Below, piece after piece: positions 12,554 through 24,991 of a stretch of DNA of 64,000 nt. The notes below the pieces were generated by a model. It was not told the DNA's origin. It worked only from the letters and a program-made list of their open reading frames with translations, and made no database searches. Source of the stretch: Tomocerus qinae (Eukaryota; Arthropoda; Collembola; Entomobryomorpha; Tomoceridae); NCBI GenBank assembly GCA_020055645.1, contig CM034546.1, positions 112,684,875 through 112,748,874 on the forward strand. Direction: 5' to 3'. Numbering within the stretch: the first letter of the stretch is position 1; every line of letters starts with the position of its first letter. Both the position numbers and the translations under genes were made by a program.

Positions 12554-14988
12554 GAGTGTGGAGAATGGAGTCGGATAGCCAAATGCTATGACCGTGTCAA
12601 CTAATGTAATGTGATGTGTGTAACAGACTCTTGTATAATATATAGTAGTTTAATATAATAATGGGCTACCTATCACTAGTAGTAGCACTTTAAGTATTGT
12701 GGTATGTGTGTGAATGGCTACATTTCCTTCTTTCCGTCTAGATCAACCGAGAGAGTCCAGAGATTTTGGGAGAAGATGTACAGAGTAATGGAATAGTCGT
12801 CGACTGTAGAGAAAAAGAGATTTACTCAGTCAGACCCAATTCTGCTAAAGACCGTTGTAATGTACGTAGATGAAGGAATGAGGAGCTTTAGCAAAGAATG
12901 AATCAAGGAGACACCAAGTAATTTTTCAGCTTGCCAATTATCCTTGTGATCCTCCCATTTCTGTCCCATTCTCTTTTCTCTATTTCCTAGCACTGTTTCT
13001 CCAGTAGTGTGATGCCAATGCCCAGAGCTGGATGAACAACAAGGAACGAGAGAGAGAGGAGCCTCTGCTCACGCACGCAATTCACCAACACAAGAAACCC
13101 TAAGAAAACTAAACAAACCGAAAGAGTACACACAGATAGCTAAGCTCGAGTCTCGGAGCTAACTGGAACTGCTCTGCCACTAGTACAGACACGAAATACT
13201 AAGCATCCCATCAAGGGTTAACAAAACTTGAATCTTTACTTCTCCTTCTTTATCATTACTCAAGATCACAACAGAATCCTTACTGTGCATGTAGCCTATG
13301 TCCAACTCTCCCAAGTTTGCATGCTCTACGTGCGTTGACTACTGACTCTTTACCTTGGCAGGTGAGTTAAAATATACACAGCTCTTGCGAATCGTTGAGC
13401 AGTCACTACAAAGCTGTTGTTGTTAGAGACTCGATGATTGTATGCATCTGGGGCTAACAAGCCTACTGGGCTGAAGGTAGTCCAAGGTAAAATATACCTT
13501 ATACATGACTTCCCTCCAAATCAATGCACTATCGTAGATTTTTATGTTCAAAGCCTAAAACTACAAACATACTCTTCAATCTCTTAGCCAACTCAGTCCA
13601 TTGCCATAGAATAACATTCCGTTTCACTTTCCTTCCATTTGTTTTCCTCCACTTCCCATCTGAACAAATGATGTACCTATAAAGGCATATATACGTCTAT
13701 ATACTATAAAAAGTAGGATCTATATACTATATCTAAGTATATTAAAAAGGTATAATATAAGGTGTGTTTAGAAAGTTTAGGTAGGTTAAAGGATAATATG
13801 ATTTCGTATATATTGTATTATACTTGATTGCATTTCCTATAATAGAGTTCTACTTTAATATATCCTGTTACGAAAGAATATTTATGTATGTATCCTTGGA
13901 CATTATAAAATGGGAATCAGGGTAAAAGATGAAAACTGTCAACCAGAATAAAAGAATATGCGTCCGACTGCCCATCTCATTTTCTCTCAAAGAATACTCC
14001 TAGAAAATTAGGAACAAGTGAAGTTAAGCCTTTCTGTCTATACGAGTTGAGTCTGGATGGGCTGACGAACTCTTAACTTATCAGACACTTGACTGCTGTG
14101 CACAAGTTGGTCGTCGTCTCTCCTGCCCAAGACACAAGCCACAGCAAGTCAAGTGTTTCGTTCCAGCAGTCCTCACTCTTCCAACGGAAATCAACCACTA
14201 TAATATTAAGGACATACCTATGACTATGGCCCACTTACTAAAAATCCTATCCATCTACGTTCAGGGACCTACTAACCCAAACCACTAATATCCAATGTAC
14301 TTTTTGTTATATTTCAAACACTCTATTGCCTAGACCAAAATCCATTTTCAACAACTTCCATCATATACACTATGCTTTGTGAAACTGCGAGGAAGGAAGC
14401 CATACAACTCTATATGGATATATGATCCACTTTGCCATTCTCTTCCAACATACACATTACGACTCCACAGCTCGTTGCACTAAACGAATAGGACGAAATG
14501 TTCAGAACAGTGCGGACGCTAATGTTCTTTGAGAACTATACTTAATGTACATCTACGTCTGTATTCTCTACTTTTCCAGCTCTAATATCAACGGCCACAG
14601 TTTGCATTGACTTCCCTTTACGTTTCTACTTGACATATAGCTTATATAATGTTCCTCGCATTAGTAATACAAAGAATAGTCAGGCTTCAAATATTCCTAT
14701 GTCGACGTCTGTTCAAGACTCTTATTCAATATCTATTGCATCCGACTATAAATTTATGTAGTAACTCTACGTTTACAATATTTTAGTTGAAATTTTCTTC
14801 TAATATTAAGAGAAGGTCCTGAATCTTGTGGAATAGAAGGTAGTTAGCAAAAATGTCAACCAATGATAAGAAGGAAATTAATTGCTAGAAATATCAACAG
14901 GGCGCATTTCTCAAATGACTCAGCAGGCGTGAAAGAACCAGAGTAAACTTATACACCAAAAATATCATCGTTAGCGTTTTTGCTGCAG

Positions 14989-15077
14989 TGCCAACGCGTT
15001 GTGGACTTAAACCTTCTCAACACACAGCAGCAGTCCATGATGAGATGATATCTTTGACATTGAAGGTCGAGTGTAAA
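14989..15077 (+). other. Candidate cryptic exon
   Basis: Bounded by a good acceptor (TTTTTGCTGCAG) and a good donor (AAA followed by GTAAGA). Only one frame is open throughout: it needs one base from a preceding exon (phase 1 entry), encodes 29 residues and leaves in phase 0. The peptide starts PTRCGLKPSQHTAAV and contains two cysteines. I found no phase-compatible neighbour, so this may be chance. Confidence 0.2.
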
Positions 15078-18060
15078 GTAAGATAGCCCAGCGTAGCGTT
15101 TTAATCAAATCAAATGACTACCTTAGCCTTAACCTATAAGCTAAAGGACTTTATTAAATGCCATTCATTCATGTAATATGCAAATTATTCAATGCAATTA
15201 TGGAACCTTAAAGAACAATCAAATATGCATTACGTAATTTAAAATACTTACTTATTTACATCATAGTTTGCACTTGTACGTGCTTTTAAATTAAAATTAT
15301 CTGTGATTATCATCTTTGCTTGTTATGTGGCTTCTTAAAGAAAGATCGTAGTAAATCAAGTATTCACAAGTTTTGTAGGAATTGAAGCAACCCAACAAAT
15401 TTGTAAATTCAAACTACAAAGTTTTGCAATTACTACAACTTCATTCTAAAGTTGGCCAATCGTATGGTAAAAATTGAAATCTAATACTCCTAATATGCAT
15501 TCCATTTCATTCTACCTATCTAGGTTATAACTTGTAATAAAACTGTACTTTTGTGTGTATTTTTAGAATTTCGGCTTCAAATTTTCGCATCCAGCATCTG
15601 AAAAAGTTCTACATAGATAGCCCATACAGGCTTTAATAGGCATTGGCAAAATATTCAGTTTTGTCATCCTATTTAACACTATACCACAAATGCGACCACT
15701 AAGACGACTTAGTACAATTGCTATCGTTAGCATCTTTGACAGATTACATGATTAATAGTAGCAGTGACTTAGGATCATTGTGCAAAACTCCATAGATCAC
15801 AAAATTCAAGGATTGAAGTATAACGGATATAGTATAATGGCTATATAAGAGCAAGTTCAATCAGCGTACCATTTTATGCAATCTTGAAAAGCAAGCTGGG
15901 TATACTCGTTTGTAAAACTTGAGATAAAGATAGAATTACTTGAGGATTTTGTGTGTGAGAGTAGCATTCTCTATTTTACACAAGCTGAATGGTAGTTAAT
16001 TGACTCTGGGGCAAACAATAAGGTATAATGAGAGGAAGAGAAGGCAAAGAACCTATTTAGGGTGAGGCATGTAAACAACTCAAAGCTACTGATTGTATGT
16101 TCGTTCGTTCGTGTGTACTTTAGTGTACACCGCACCGATCTTAAATGCATTCAGTTATATTCTACGATAAGCGTAAGTGGTTCTTTTACAATTTATTTAC
16201 TCTGGAACTCTTAGGATGTGGTTTTCCTATAGTATCTACACTGAATGTTGCATGAATTGTAAAGTTGTTTTGAAAAGGTTCTTTGATTAGGAGCATGACT
16301 TAAAAGGAAAAGTAGAGCTATTTAGAGAAAATATATAAACCTCTTACATTCAAGAAAGTATCCAGTACATTCATTTCCTTTAGGGCAATGCAAGACAAGC
16401 AGAAACTGTTATATACGAAGCATGTAGCAAAATGTGGTCTAGTAATCCCAAAAATCAGTCAAAGAATATTCTAGTGGCGAATCTTTTGAACTTATTTGAT
16501 ACACTTAGCAATGACTACTCAAAGGAAAGTTTCCATTCGGGCATTCGATTTCTCCTCTTCGACTTCCCATTTCCTGAAATACGAATGTGATAGTTCATTT
16601 CATGAATCCTTTGCTTTTCTCAAACATTTTATCCCCAATTAACTGAAAACTATAATATTTATTAATCAACATTTTGTCGTCCACACCTACATTATAGGTA
16701 ATAATCATAATTTATTTGGAATCCATATTTTTATGCTGGGGTGTTGCAGTAATCAAATTGTGACGAAGCGTAAAAATATCTAACAAGCTTAAATGACCTA
16801 GTTATCTTTTGGTATTATTATTACAATTTTTAGAAAATCATTGGTTATAATGAGATACGACCTCATTAGAGAACGAACTGTTCCGCTGAGAGAGAAAAGA
16901 TTCATTTATGTTAGTTTCCGATGTGGAATGAAAGGACGGAGTGGTTACTCTCCATTGTTAGACTAAAGGATTGTGTGTAGGATATATGGAATGATAGTAG
17001 GAAGACAGAGGAAATGGCAAGTGAGATAAAAGACATGGCAGAATTGGATATGAAATGGAATAACATATTTATATCATTATTGGAGTATACTATATGAAAT
17101 TTACCTTTCATTTTATATAGTCTTTTGAATTATCTCGGATAGTGTCTATACATTCATGTAACATGTGTGTGTGTGGAGAAAATAATATCGATTTTTGCCA
17201 ATTGCATCATAAGTACATTACACACCTAACTTTATATAGTGTACTCATCCGATTCCAAGTTCCAACATTCCAACAACCGCTACTAGAATACGTATTACTT
17301 AATATAGCTCTATATACTTAGAGGGTGTATAGTATATAGTATAATAATACTATATAAATTGTATTTATAAGAGTATAGAGTCGTAGTCTGTAAGATGCAT
17401 GCACAGATGAATGATTAAACTTACATATCATCTCTTTATACTAAATAATAATACGACATTACCAATCCACGAAACATGTAAGCCTATTGAGTGTATAGGA
17501 GTGGATTCAGATTCGAAATATAATAGCCTTTCTTTATTCCCGTTCGCTCTTCCGTTTACACTTTCAGTTATAAAGAAATACTATACGTCCCGTGACATAA
17601 CAAAATCTCCTAAAGTTTCCATTTTCTATAGAATTTAAGCTAGAACGTCTAGAACCGAGGAATATCCCAGAATCGTTAGCTTTTTGGATAGGAAAGCGTT
17701 TTTTGAGCTACCATATGATTACTATATTATTATTTATTATTCTAGATACAGAAAATGTATAGTTGATGATGTACACGGCGGATCAAGTGAAGAGAAAATT
17801 ATACTATCTTGATTGGCATTGGCACTTGTTCCGACTACGAATACCAGATCAGTTTCCATTCTGATTCTCAACTCATACAATTTAATGGTCTGCTTGGAAA
17901 ATAATGAAATTGGCCAGGAAAGCTAAATCCCATTTCCGAATATAGTAGCAGTAAATAGTGAGGTAGTAGATACATCTTCTTCATTGTAGCAAAGTTTCCA
18001 TCGAGAAAAGACTGCCGGCTATGCATGACGCTTTCCTAGTCATCCGATCTTTGTTTGCAG

Positions 18061-18283
18061 AATAGAACCAGAGAGACGAGTCAAGTTAACTGATCTGATC
18101 CGAGAGTTGGCTGGAGCCAACTTTGTGGTCTGCGAAACTTTCTCGATGTTATGTGATTCTTGCAAACAGAAAGGCAATCACAAGAAAACCACTGGACGGG
18201 AAAAATCAGGCTGCCTGCACTTTACTACTAGAGACTCTACTACTACTACTACAGATATTATTATTATAACTATAGTATTATAA
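18061..18283 (+). other. Candidate terminal exon of an unknown gene
   Basis: A TTTGTTTGCAG acceptor precedes an open frame of about 73 codons ending in TAA at 18281-18283. It has no internal start that would make it a gene by itself. The first 50 residues look protein-like (LIRELAGANFVVCETF, then CDSCKQKGNH). The end is a Thr/Ile run created by (TAC)n and AT-rich repeats, so the true end may be earlier. The two Cys followed by CxxC hint at a metal site but match no family I know. Confidence 0.25.
18239..18252. repeat. (TAC)n simple repeat
   Basis: Short run of TAC trinucleotides inside the candidate exon at 18061-18283, where it would encode threonines. Confidence 0.7.
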
Positions 18284-19694
18284 CCGTATTAGTATATCAG
18301 CTGTATAAACAACCACCAACGGCGAATTTTGATTTTTTTTCATTCCTTTTCGTTTCTTTCCTTTTAATATAATATGACACATAAACATGCCCATGAAAGC
18401 ATTAGAGATTAAACCCTTCAAATAAGAAAACATGCTTGACAGCCCTTTCAGAATTTTAAAAACTTTTTACACAGTATTGTAATACACTATGTATACATTT
18501 TGTGCAAAAGTGTTTTCAACAACGTTTCAGAAATGTTCAGACAATAGTGCACGAGTGATAATATCTACTATACATTATTATGCTGAATCTGCTGACATCC
18601 TTTGGCTAATGGAACCAATTCCAAAAGAGTTTTTGGAAGCATTATTTCCTCAAATAAATTAAGACTACTCATAAGATGAGATTGGTTAATGCAATTCAAG
18701 CTCAGTTGATCAAAGGAAAGGAAATTGACAATATATAACGTTATTATTGGAGAAGTACTACGTAGTACATACTTGGGCCTGTATTTGACTTCTTGCTACC
18801 AATAAGGACTGCTTAATCGAATAAAACGACGAGAAATGACGAGATGAATTATTAAAGGATATGAATATTAGTTTTACCCACTCAATTCCTTTGATGCTTT
18901 GAAGTTGACAAAAAGGGATATAATGGTTAGCATAGTAAAAGCAAACTCCATTTACACCTATTTACTAAATTCTCTGTCACTAAAATTGCTACTGGAGTTG
19001 GGAAATCAATAGGATGAACACGAGGAGAGGTAATTATCTATGCAAATTAAAAGACAGCTGTTATAAAATGAACGTTCGTAGCTTCCAATTACAATGTTAT
19101 TGGAAAAGGTTAAATTGTGCATAAAATAATGGTCAAAGGCCAAACAGTTAATCATTCACTATCAGTTTCACAAACTGATACTATGCCAAATTCTAAATGT
19201 TTTAGCTTTTAAAGTTAGACACCCCAATGTAATAATATCTATATTGCTATTAAATATTTAATAATAAAATTCAGATGAAGTAAGATAACGAAATTGGTTT
19301 TGTAAATTACTACACATTATGAAATGCTGTATGTGGATAGGTTTTGGTTTGATATTGCAACTGTCTCAGTATGAACAATGGAAGGATTTAGGTTGAATGA
19401 GGGTAAATGTATGGAAAGAGCAGTGCGTAAAAGAAATGCATTGGATTGAATATATCTTTAGACTAGGATTGAAAATAGAGTGAAACAAATGATAGAAAAG
19501 AGAATTTAGTTTATTACAATAGGCTTAGGTTGGAAAGAGTCTTGAGGAGTAAGTCAATTGATTGTCAGATGAGAAAGGTCTATGCATTTGTGACTAACGA
19601 CAAAAGGGTAAAGGTGTATATTGGGAAATTGAACTTTTCGGATGGAGGAATGAGTGGAACGGAAGATTGAAATTCGGATGTAGTCTGTGCAGAA

Positions 19695-19711
19695 GGTAGT
19701 AGTAGTAGTAG
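19695..19711. repeat. (AGT)n simple repeat
   Basis: Run of AGT trinucleotides. On the minus strand it creates a poly-Leu stretch in an open frame at 19801-19580, giving a false signal-peptide appearance. Confidence 0.7.
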
Positions 19712-21649
19712 AAGGATGAAAGTTGAAGTGTGTGCAACTGAAAATCCTGCTCGTGGAAGAGAAGAATAAACTAACGGGACGAAAGAGTTTTTGGAGAGCA
19801 ATATATTCGTTTTCTATGGTGTGATGATATTAGAGTATACCATAAATGTATTTAGGAAAATGCATAAGCATTTCTGGTTGGAAAGATGAACTTAGCATGT
19901 ATTATATTATTCAGCAAGGTAAAATCACTACTTGGCGAGGTTGGAGTCGGAGAGCGAGAGGGAAAACGACTTGTAATAAATGGATAGATGGAACTGAAGA
20001 GGAAAGTGCCAAGGCTAGGAAAGTCTACTACATAATCATCCACTTTCTCTTTGTTCTTTCTTCTAGTTTACGAAATTATAACTATAAAAGATCCAGAGCT
20101 ATAAATATATTATACGTAGTTGCATAGGAAATTTACATACATAACCTTAAATATTGCTTTGCTGACTACGAAGTCACTTTCTTCCTTTGTCAGATATAGA
20201 CTCTTCTATACTCAAGATGGGTAATATTATTTTATGTTCTGTCTGAATTACAAAGTTTATGTGCTTTTTCATCTGATTTTGAAGAGAACAAAGGAACGTA
20301 AATGTTAATCATGTCTCATTGACATGGACATGACTTTCTATATTATCTAAGCACATGTTGCTCCCTCAAGAAATAATCATATCTTAAATACAGAGTTATG
20401 AAATTTTAAATCCAGCTGAGTTTCCCTATTTTCAGTTTTCTTACCTTTTTAATTAACTTTCATTTTCATTGAGAGTGCTTGAAAATTATGATACGTGGTA
20501 ACCACAAATGCTAACAATAGGACGAGAGTAGTTTTCTAGGTATGTGCTGTCGCTTCTCGATAAGAAAATAGACCAAGTCGTTACTTTTCATTACTTTCTC
20601 CATAAAGATCCATCGGGGATCCACGAGATGCCTTTCACTTCTCTTTGGGAAATTCACGGCACCTGTTACTCGGAGGAAAACCCCTTTCCGTTTCTACCCG
20701 AATATCTATGTGCTCGTAAAAACAGTTTTTAGATCCTTTGTCCTTCCTTTGATCTTGTCTGTTTTTGTATTGAGAGCGTTATTCATGCAAATGCTGTACA
20801 CTGTTTGTCTACTGCTCTTCCGCTGTTTGTATGAATCCATTTCATTTGATTACTACATTGACATTATCAAAGTTCATTGTTATTCCTTTGAACATTTCTT
20901 TGGGGGAGACCATAAAAGATATAGACGTCTGTCACCTTTGTTCTATTTAGTGCTTATCTACTTATCCTCTCCCTCCTCTTTCTACCAATAAACCTGGATT
21001 TTACTATTTTCCTTTCAATTGCAATGTACTTATCGCACAAAATTAAATTGCCTGTGAATATTTGCCACTGTTGTTTTCCTGAAATCTCCATTTATTCATT
21101 GCCATCAAAGGATTTCCTTCAATTATGATATCTATTCTGTCGACAATGCATACTTGATGAATAGGGGATTTATTTATCTTACAGAAGGTACAACAGGTTT
21201 CATGATAATGGTTTTCACTACAAAACGAGTCTATCAAAATTTATTGTTTCAACATGTCACTTCATGAATATTAATGAGGCTACCTATTCCTTTAAGGCTT
21301 ACCGATGTTAAGGGAATTCTGCGAACATCAATCCCGCTCATCTAAATCCAAAAACAAAAGCATTCCATTTCAATTGAATATGAAAGCTATCTTTTTCGAT
21401 TTAAATAATTAGGAAATTACGTCCGTGAAGTCTGATACGGCTAGGTAATTGCTGTTTCGAAAGTCGGAGATTTAACTTGGCTACTTTGATAATTGCAGTA
21501 TTACATCTTTGCATGTTTATTAAATTCATTTCATAAAAAGGTCCTAATATTCTCTTCCAGAAGGATGAATCTTCAATTTGATGAGTCCTTAAAATTTCAT
21601 CAATTTTTATTTTTACAAAAATCAAAAATGAAATTAGTTATTTTTTAAT

Positions 21650-24600
21650 TTACCATCTCAATCTGATGTCTTTAGTCCATAGATCCATGATTGCAGCAGA
21701 AAACTTATGAAACATCCTATAACTTGCAGAAAAATAGGGGAAACAAGCAGAATGCACTAGTTCATATATGAACCACATAATATCAACAATTGGATCCCAA
21801 TTGTGAATGTCGAATTCAAACATTGGGTGTGTACAGATGAAATGAGAACAACTTCCTGCACCAATTATCTAACGATAAACAAAATCAACGAAAATAAGAT
21901 CTACGATTCTAAATATAAAATGAAGAATTCTAGAAAATTACCGGAGTCCCACACTCTGTCGTAGTGAAGCAAAGGCCAGTGATATTGAAGTCACATTTGT
22001 TCAAAATTTTTGTAGTCCAGTCATACTCTTTTTTGGTTAAATATTCAGTTCGTCCTTGAGAAGTCATTCTATGCAAATCATGAAACAAATAATATGCCGT
22101 TTGCAAGAAAGTATATGGAATATCAGGACAAAGACGCCAATAAATATCAGTGGCCTTCTCAAGGAGTTTGAAAGAATATTTCGGCGGGTCATGACCATCT
22201 GGTGAGTTCTTCACGGCCAATTGGATGCTCACACCCCTGATACGGCTATTCTGCAACTTGATTTTCGAAATGCTTTCTCCCGAGAAATTTCTCGTCTGAG
22301 TACAAGAGGTGGTTACCGAACTGTAAGGACATTTTTCTTGATAGATTTTTAATATATCTGAAATCAATGATTTCCCTTCTCAATTCAATTTCCTTATACA
22401 ATGTAATTTATTGCACCACTTGTTTTCAGATCATACCATCATTGCATGTAATCGTACACTTGTTTGTTTCTTCTCTTGGACCATCATCATCGATATTCGT
22501 ATCATAGGGGACATCGTCGTATTCCATGTAATATTCGAAAGAACCTGAGTCGACGGTCGGTGTGGTTGTATCTAACTTTGATATCGATGTTGTTGCAGAT
22601 GGTTCATTATCTCTTTCTAAAGGTGGACGGTTTGGCAAGGGTTTTAGCACTTTGTGAATAAATTGTAGTTTTACTAAACAGTCTTCACTGAGGACACCAA
22701 CCACGCCTTTGTGGACACCCGTCTTCCCGCAGATTGGATATATATCATCATGAGTTTGAAAATGTATACGATTTTCTTTATCAATTGGACGAACACCATC
22801 CCACTTAATATCAGACTTGGGAGGATTTAACCAATTCGTTGCAGTATTCCAAGCTTGAGTTAAGGTAGGATTCGTCGTATCTCTTTTACCAGTTTTATCT
22901 ACAAAAATTAAATCCTTTTACTATTTTAAAGTTTTAACTTACTTTTTCATCGTTGTTGCTGAATTTTATTAACTTGATCCCAAGAAACGAGGAGTTAAAA
23001 ACTGTATTTCATCAGGGTGCTCAAATGATGCCATATCGTAACCTCTCAATTTTAGACAGTACTTTGCACCAGCCCAAGTTAGCTATTAACAGATGATGAG
23101 ATTGACAGTAAAAGATAAACATTGGGAAATACTATGAAAATTGTAGAAAATAATTACGGTTTGATCGCTTAGATAATACTTGAAATAGTTTGTCTCCCCG
23201 ATAAACTCGAACGTAAGTCCCGCACACTGGGGTTTTTCTTCTACTAACGAATCATTAATGTAGATATTTCTTTTTTTCTCACAACGAAATTGTTCTTCAA
23301 TCGGACATTTTCCATTTGTCATACACATGAAGTATACTCCAGGAAAATCACAGTCAATATCGTTGATTTGTAATCGCTTAGTTTCAAGCCTTAAGCTTAA
23401 CTCGACGCAATGTTCATTACCATCTTCATTGTTGGGAGCATCTTCAATCCACTGTTCTCCGAGCTTGAAACTACTTTTCTCGTGGCAGTTCCATTCAAAT
23501 TTCATCTCCTCACATAAATCATTGTAGCCCACCCAGACACTATGGGGGACATAATACTTAAACTTAAGACCACTCTTCTTCTGAAAAGCTGACAAAAACA
23601 TTAAACATGAGTTTTCTTATTAAAAACAAATATAAATGTGCTAAACAATCTAGTATTACTAACTAGGATCCTGATATGCCTTTTCAAGTTTAACTAGATT
23701 GTCCATTATTGACGCATCTACTATTGACCATCCATGTTGTTCACAACAGTGTCTTGCCAAATTAAAATGGACCTGAAAAACTTAATTGTTACAGTTATAA
23801 TTACGCAGCTTGGTTAACAGATAACTACTCTAATTTTCTGGTGATGAATTTGAATCTAAAAATCATGTGTCGTTGTTCAACTTAGTAGATTTTAAGACTT
23901 ACAGTTTTATGACCCCAACGGAGGTTCGGGAAACCCAACAGGTCTAAATATTCAACGTCATTACAGCTTTCCTTATCTAGAATTTAATGAAAATCAAAAT
24001 ATTTTTCTTTGTAATTGGGCTTTTTTTATTATGTCATTAATAAAATTAACATTAGTATTAAACCTTCTTCAGTTAATGGTTTTCCCACTCTAATTGGTTG
24101 TACTGAAATGGAATTTATTAAAACAATCATCAAATTCTTCATACTTATCCAAAGCCATTATATTACTACTACAAAGGAGTACAAGAACTTGTCATTACAA
24201 GCACATATGAAAGGATGTTCTCCTTCACATTTTGATGTTTTTAATTGAATTAGCGTTTCGCTCTTGATTTCCATCAAAACACAATGCTCATCTGGTTTCA
24301 CATTTTCATCCTCTAATATGTACAGTGGTGATTTTCCAAGTTCTAGTCCATTCTCCCACGCGAATTTTCCTGGAGTTTTCCTGTCATTTGCTGATGTCCA
24401 AAAACTATTGCTGTCCGCATTGTCTAAAAAGTAAGCTACAGTTTCAAATCCTCAGATTAAAGGATTTTGCATGTATATACCGTACAGTTTCACATACGTA
24501 ATTCAATAATGTATTTTCCAACGAGATCTCCAGTGACACCCACTTCATCTGAGATTAAACTCATCCCTCTCTTCTTGCAACAAGCATCTGCGTCATCTCT

Positions 24601-24991
24601 CATCATCTAATAGTTGACAAAATGATACATTTCACTATTCTGCATCTGCATTCTGAATCAAAGCTTAAAAATTCTAATGCATTAGCACATACAGAAGTTA
24701 AAGACATTCGTCTCCAGTCTCCTAAATGCTTCATTTCGATTTCGTCACACAGTTCCTCTCCTTGAAAACAACAGAAATTTTAGTTTACTTGATAGTTTAA
24801 GTTAGTTGATCAGTGTCAAAAATAAAGTTACCGGCTGGAGCAGAAAACTTGTAAACAAAATGTCCTTTGGACTCTGTACAAAAATAGTATGATTATGTAT
24901 GCGGACACAAAAGTATTAACTCAGAATTAGTATTATCATTACCTTTAGAAATAGCTGTTAGTGCAAAAACGATTATAACTCCAAGTCTCAT
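21650..24991 (-). CDS. Secreted protein with three C-type lectin-like domains and a novel tail, 13 exons
   Basis: Exons: 24991-24943, 24873-24832, 24760-24693, 24606-24498, 24423-24199, 24102-24064, 23976-23903, 23772-23664, 23588-23158, 23082-22974, 22898-22437, 22357-21942 and 21868-21650. All junction phases agree; total 783 residues. Exon 1 is a signal peptide (MRLGVIIVFALTAIS). Lectin-like domain 1 (about 54-167) has CCKKRGMSL, FWTSANDRK, FAWENGLELG and EHPFICAC. Domain 2 (about 195-325) has CCEQHGWSI, VWVGYNDLC and FPGVYFMC. Domain 3 (about 340-485) has LTWAGAKYCLKLRG and is the most divergent. The canonical calcium/sugar motifs (EPN or QPD plus WND) are not visible, so calcium-dependent sugar binding is doubtful. 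An acidic Thr/Ser linker (about 505-550) leads to an unfamiliar 230-residue tail with about a dozen cysteines. AATAAA follows about 40 bp past the stop. Confidence 0.78.

Larger units (their letters stand above)
8778..21649. other. 12.9-kb gene-poor region
   Basis: No confident gene. The missing signal-peptide exon of the Ly6-like gene should lie here on the minus strand. Islands near 12.2-13.5 kb and 18.0-18.25 kb are visibly less AT-rich and contain splice-bounded open stretches, listed separately where they are best. Simple repeats occur at 12533, 18239 and 19695. Other open frames (for example 9538-9738, 12229-12582, 19580-19801, 20710-20991) look like chance or repeat-driven frames. No tRNA, rRNA or full transposon was seen. 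Confidence 0.5.

Noticed and set aside
19580-19801. Minus-strand frame with a poly-Leu signal-peptide look, considered as the missing first exon of the Ly6-like gene
   Set aside because: The hydrophobic run comes from an (AGT)n repeat, and no phase-1 GT donor follows it.
20544-20991. Overlapping plus-strand hydrophobic frames
   Set aside because: Composition follows the T-rich DNA, there is no supporting splice signal or family motif, and the first frame ends in the second.
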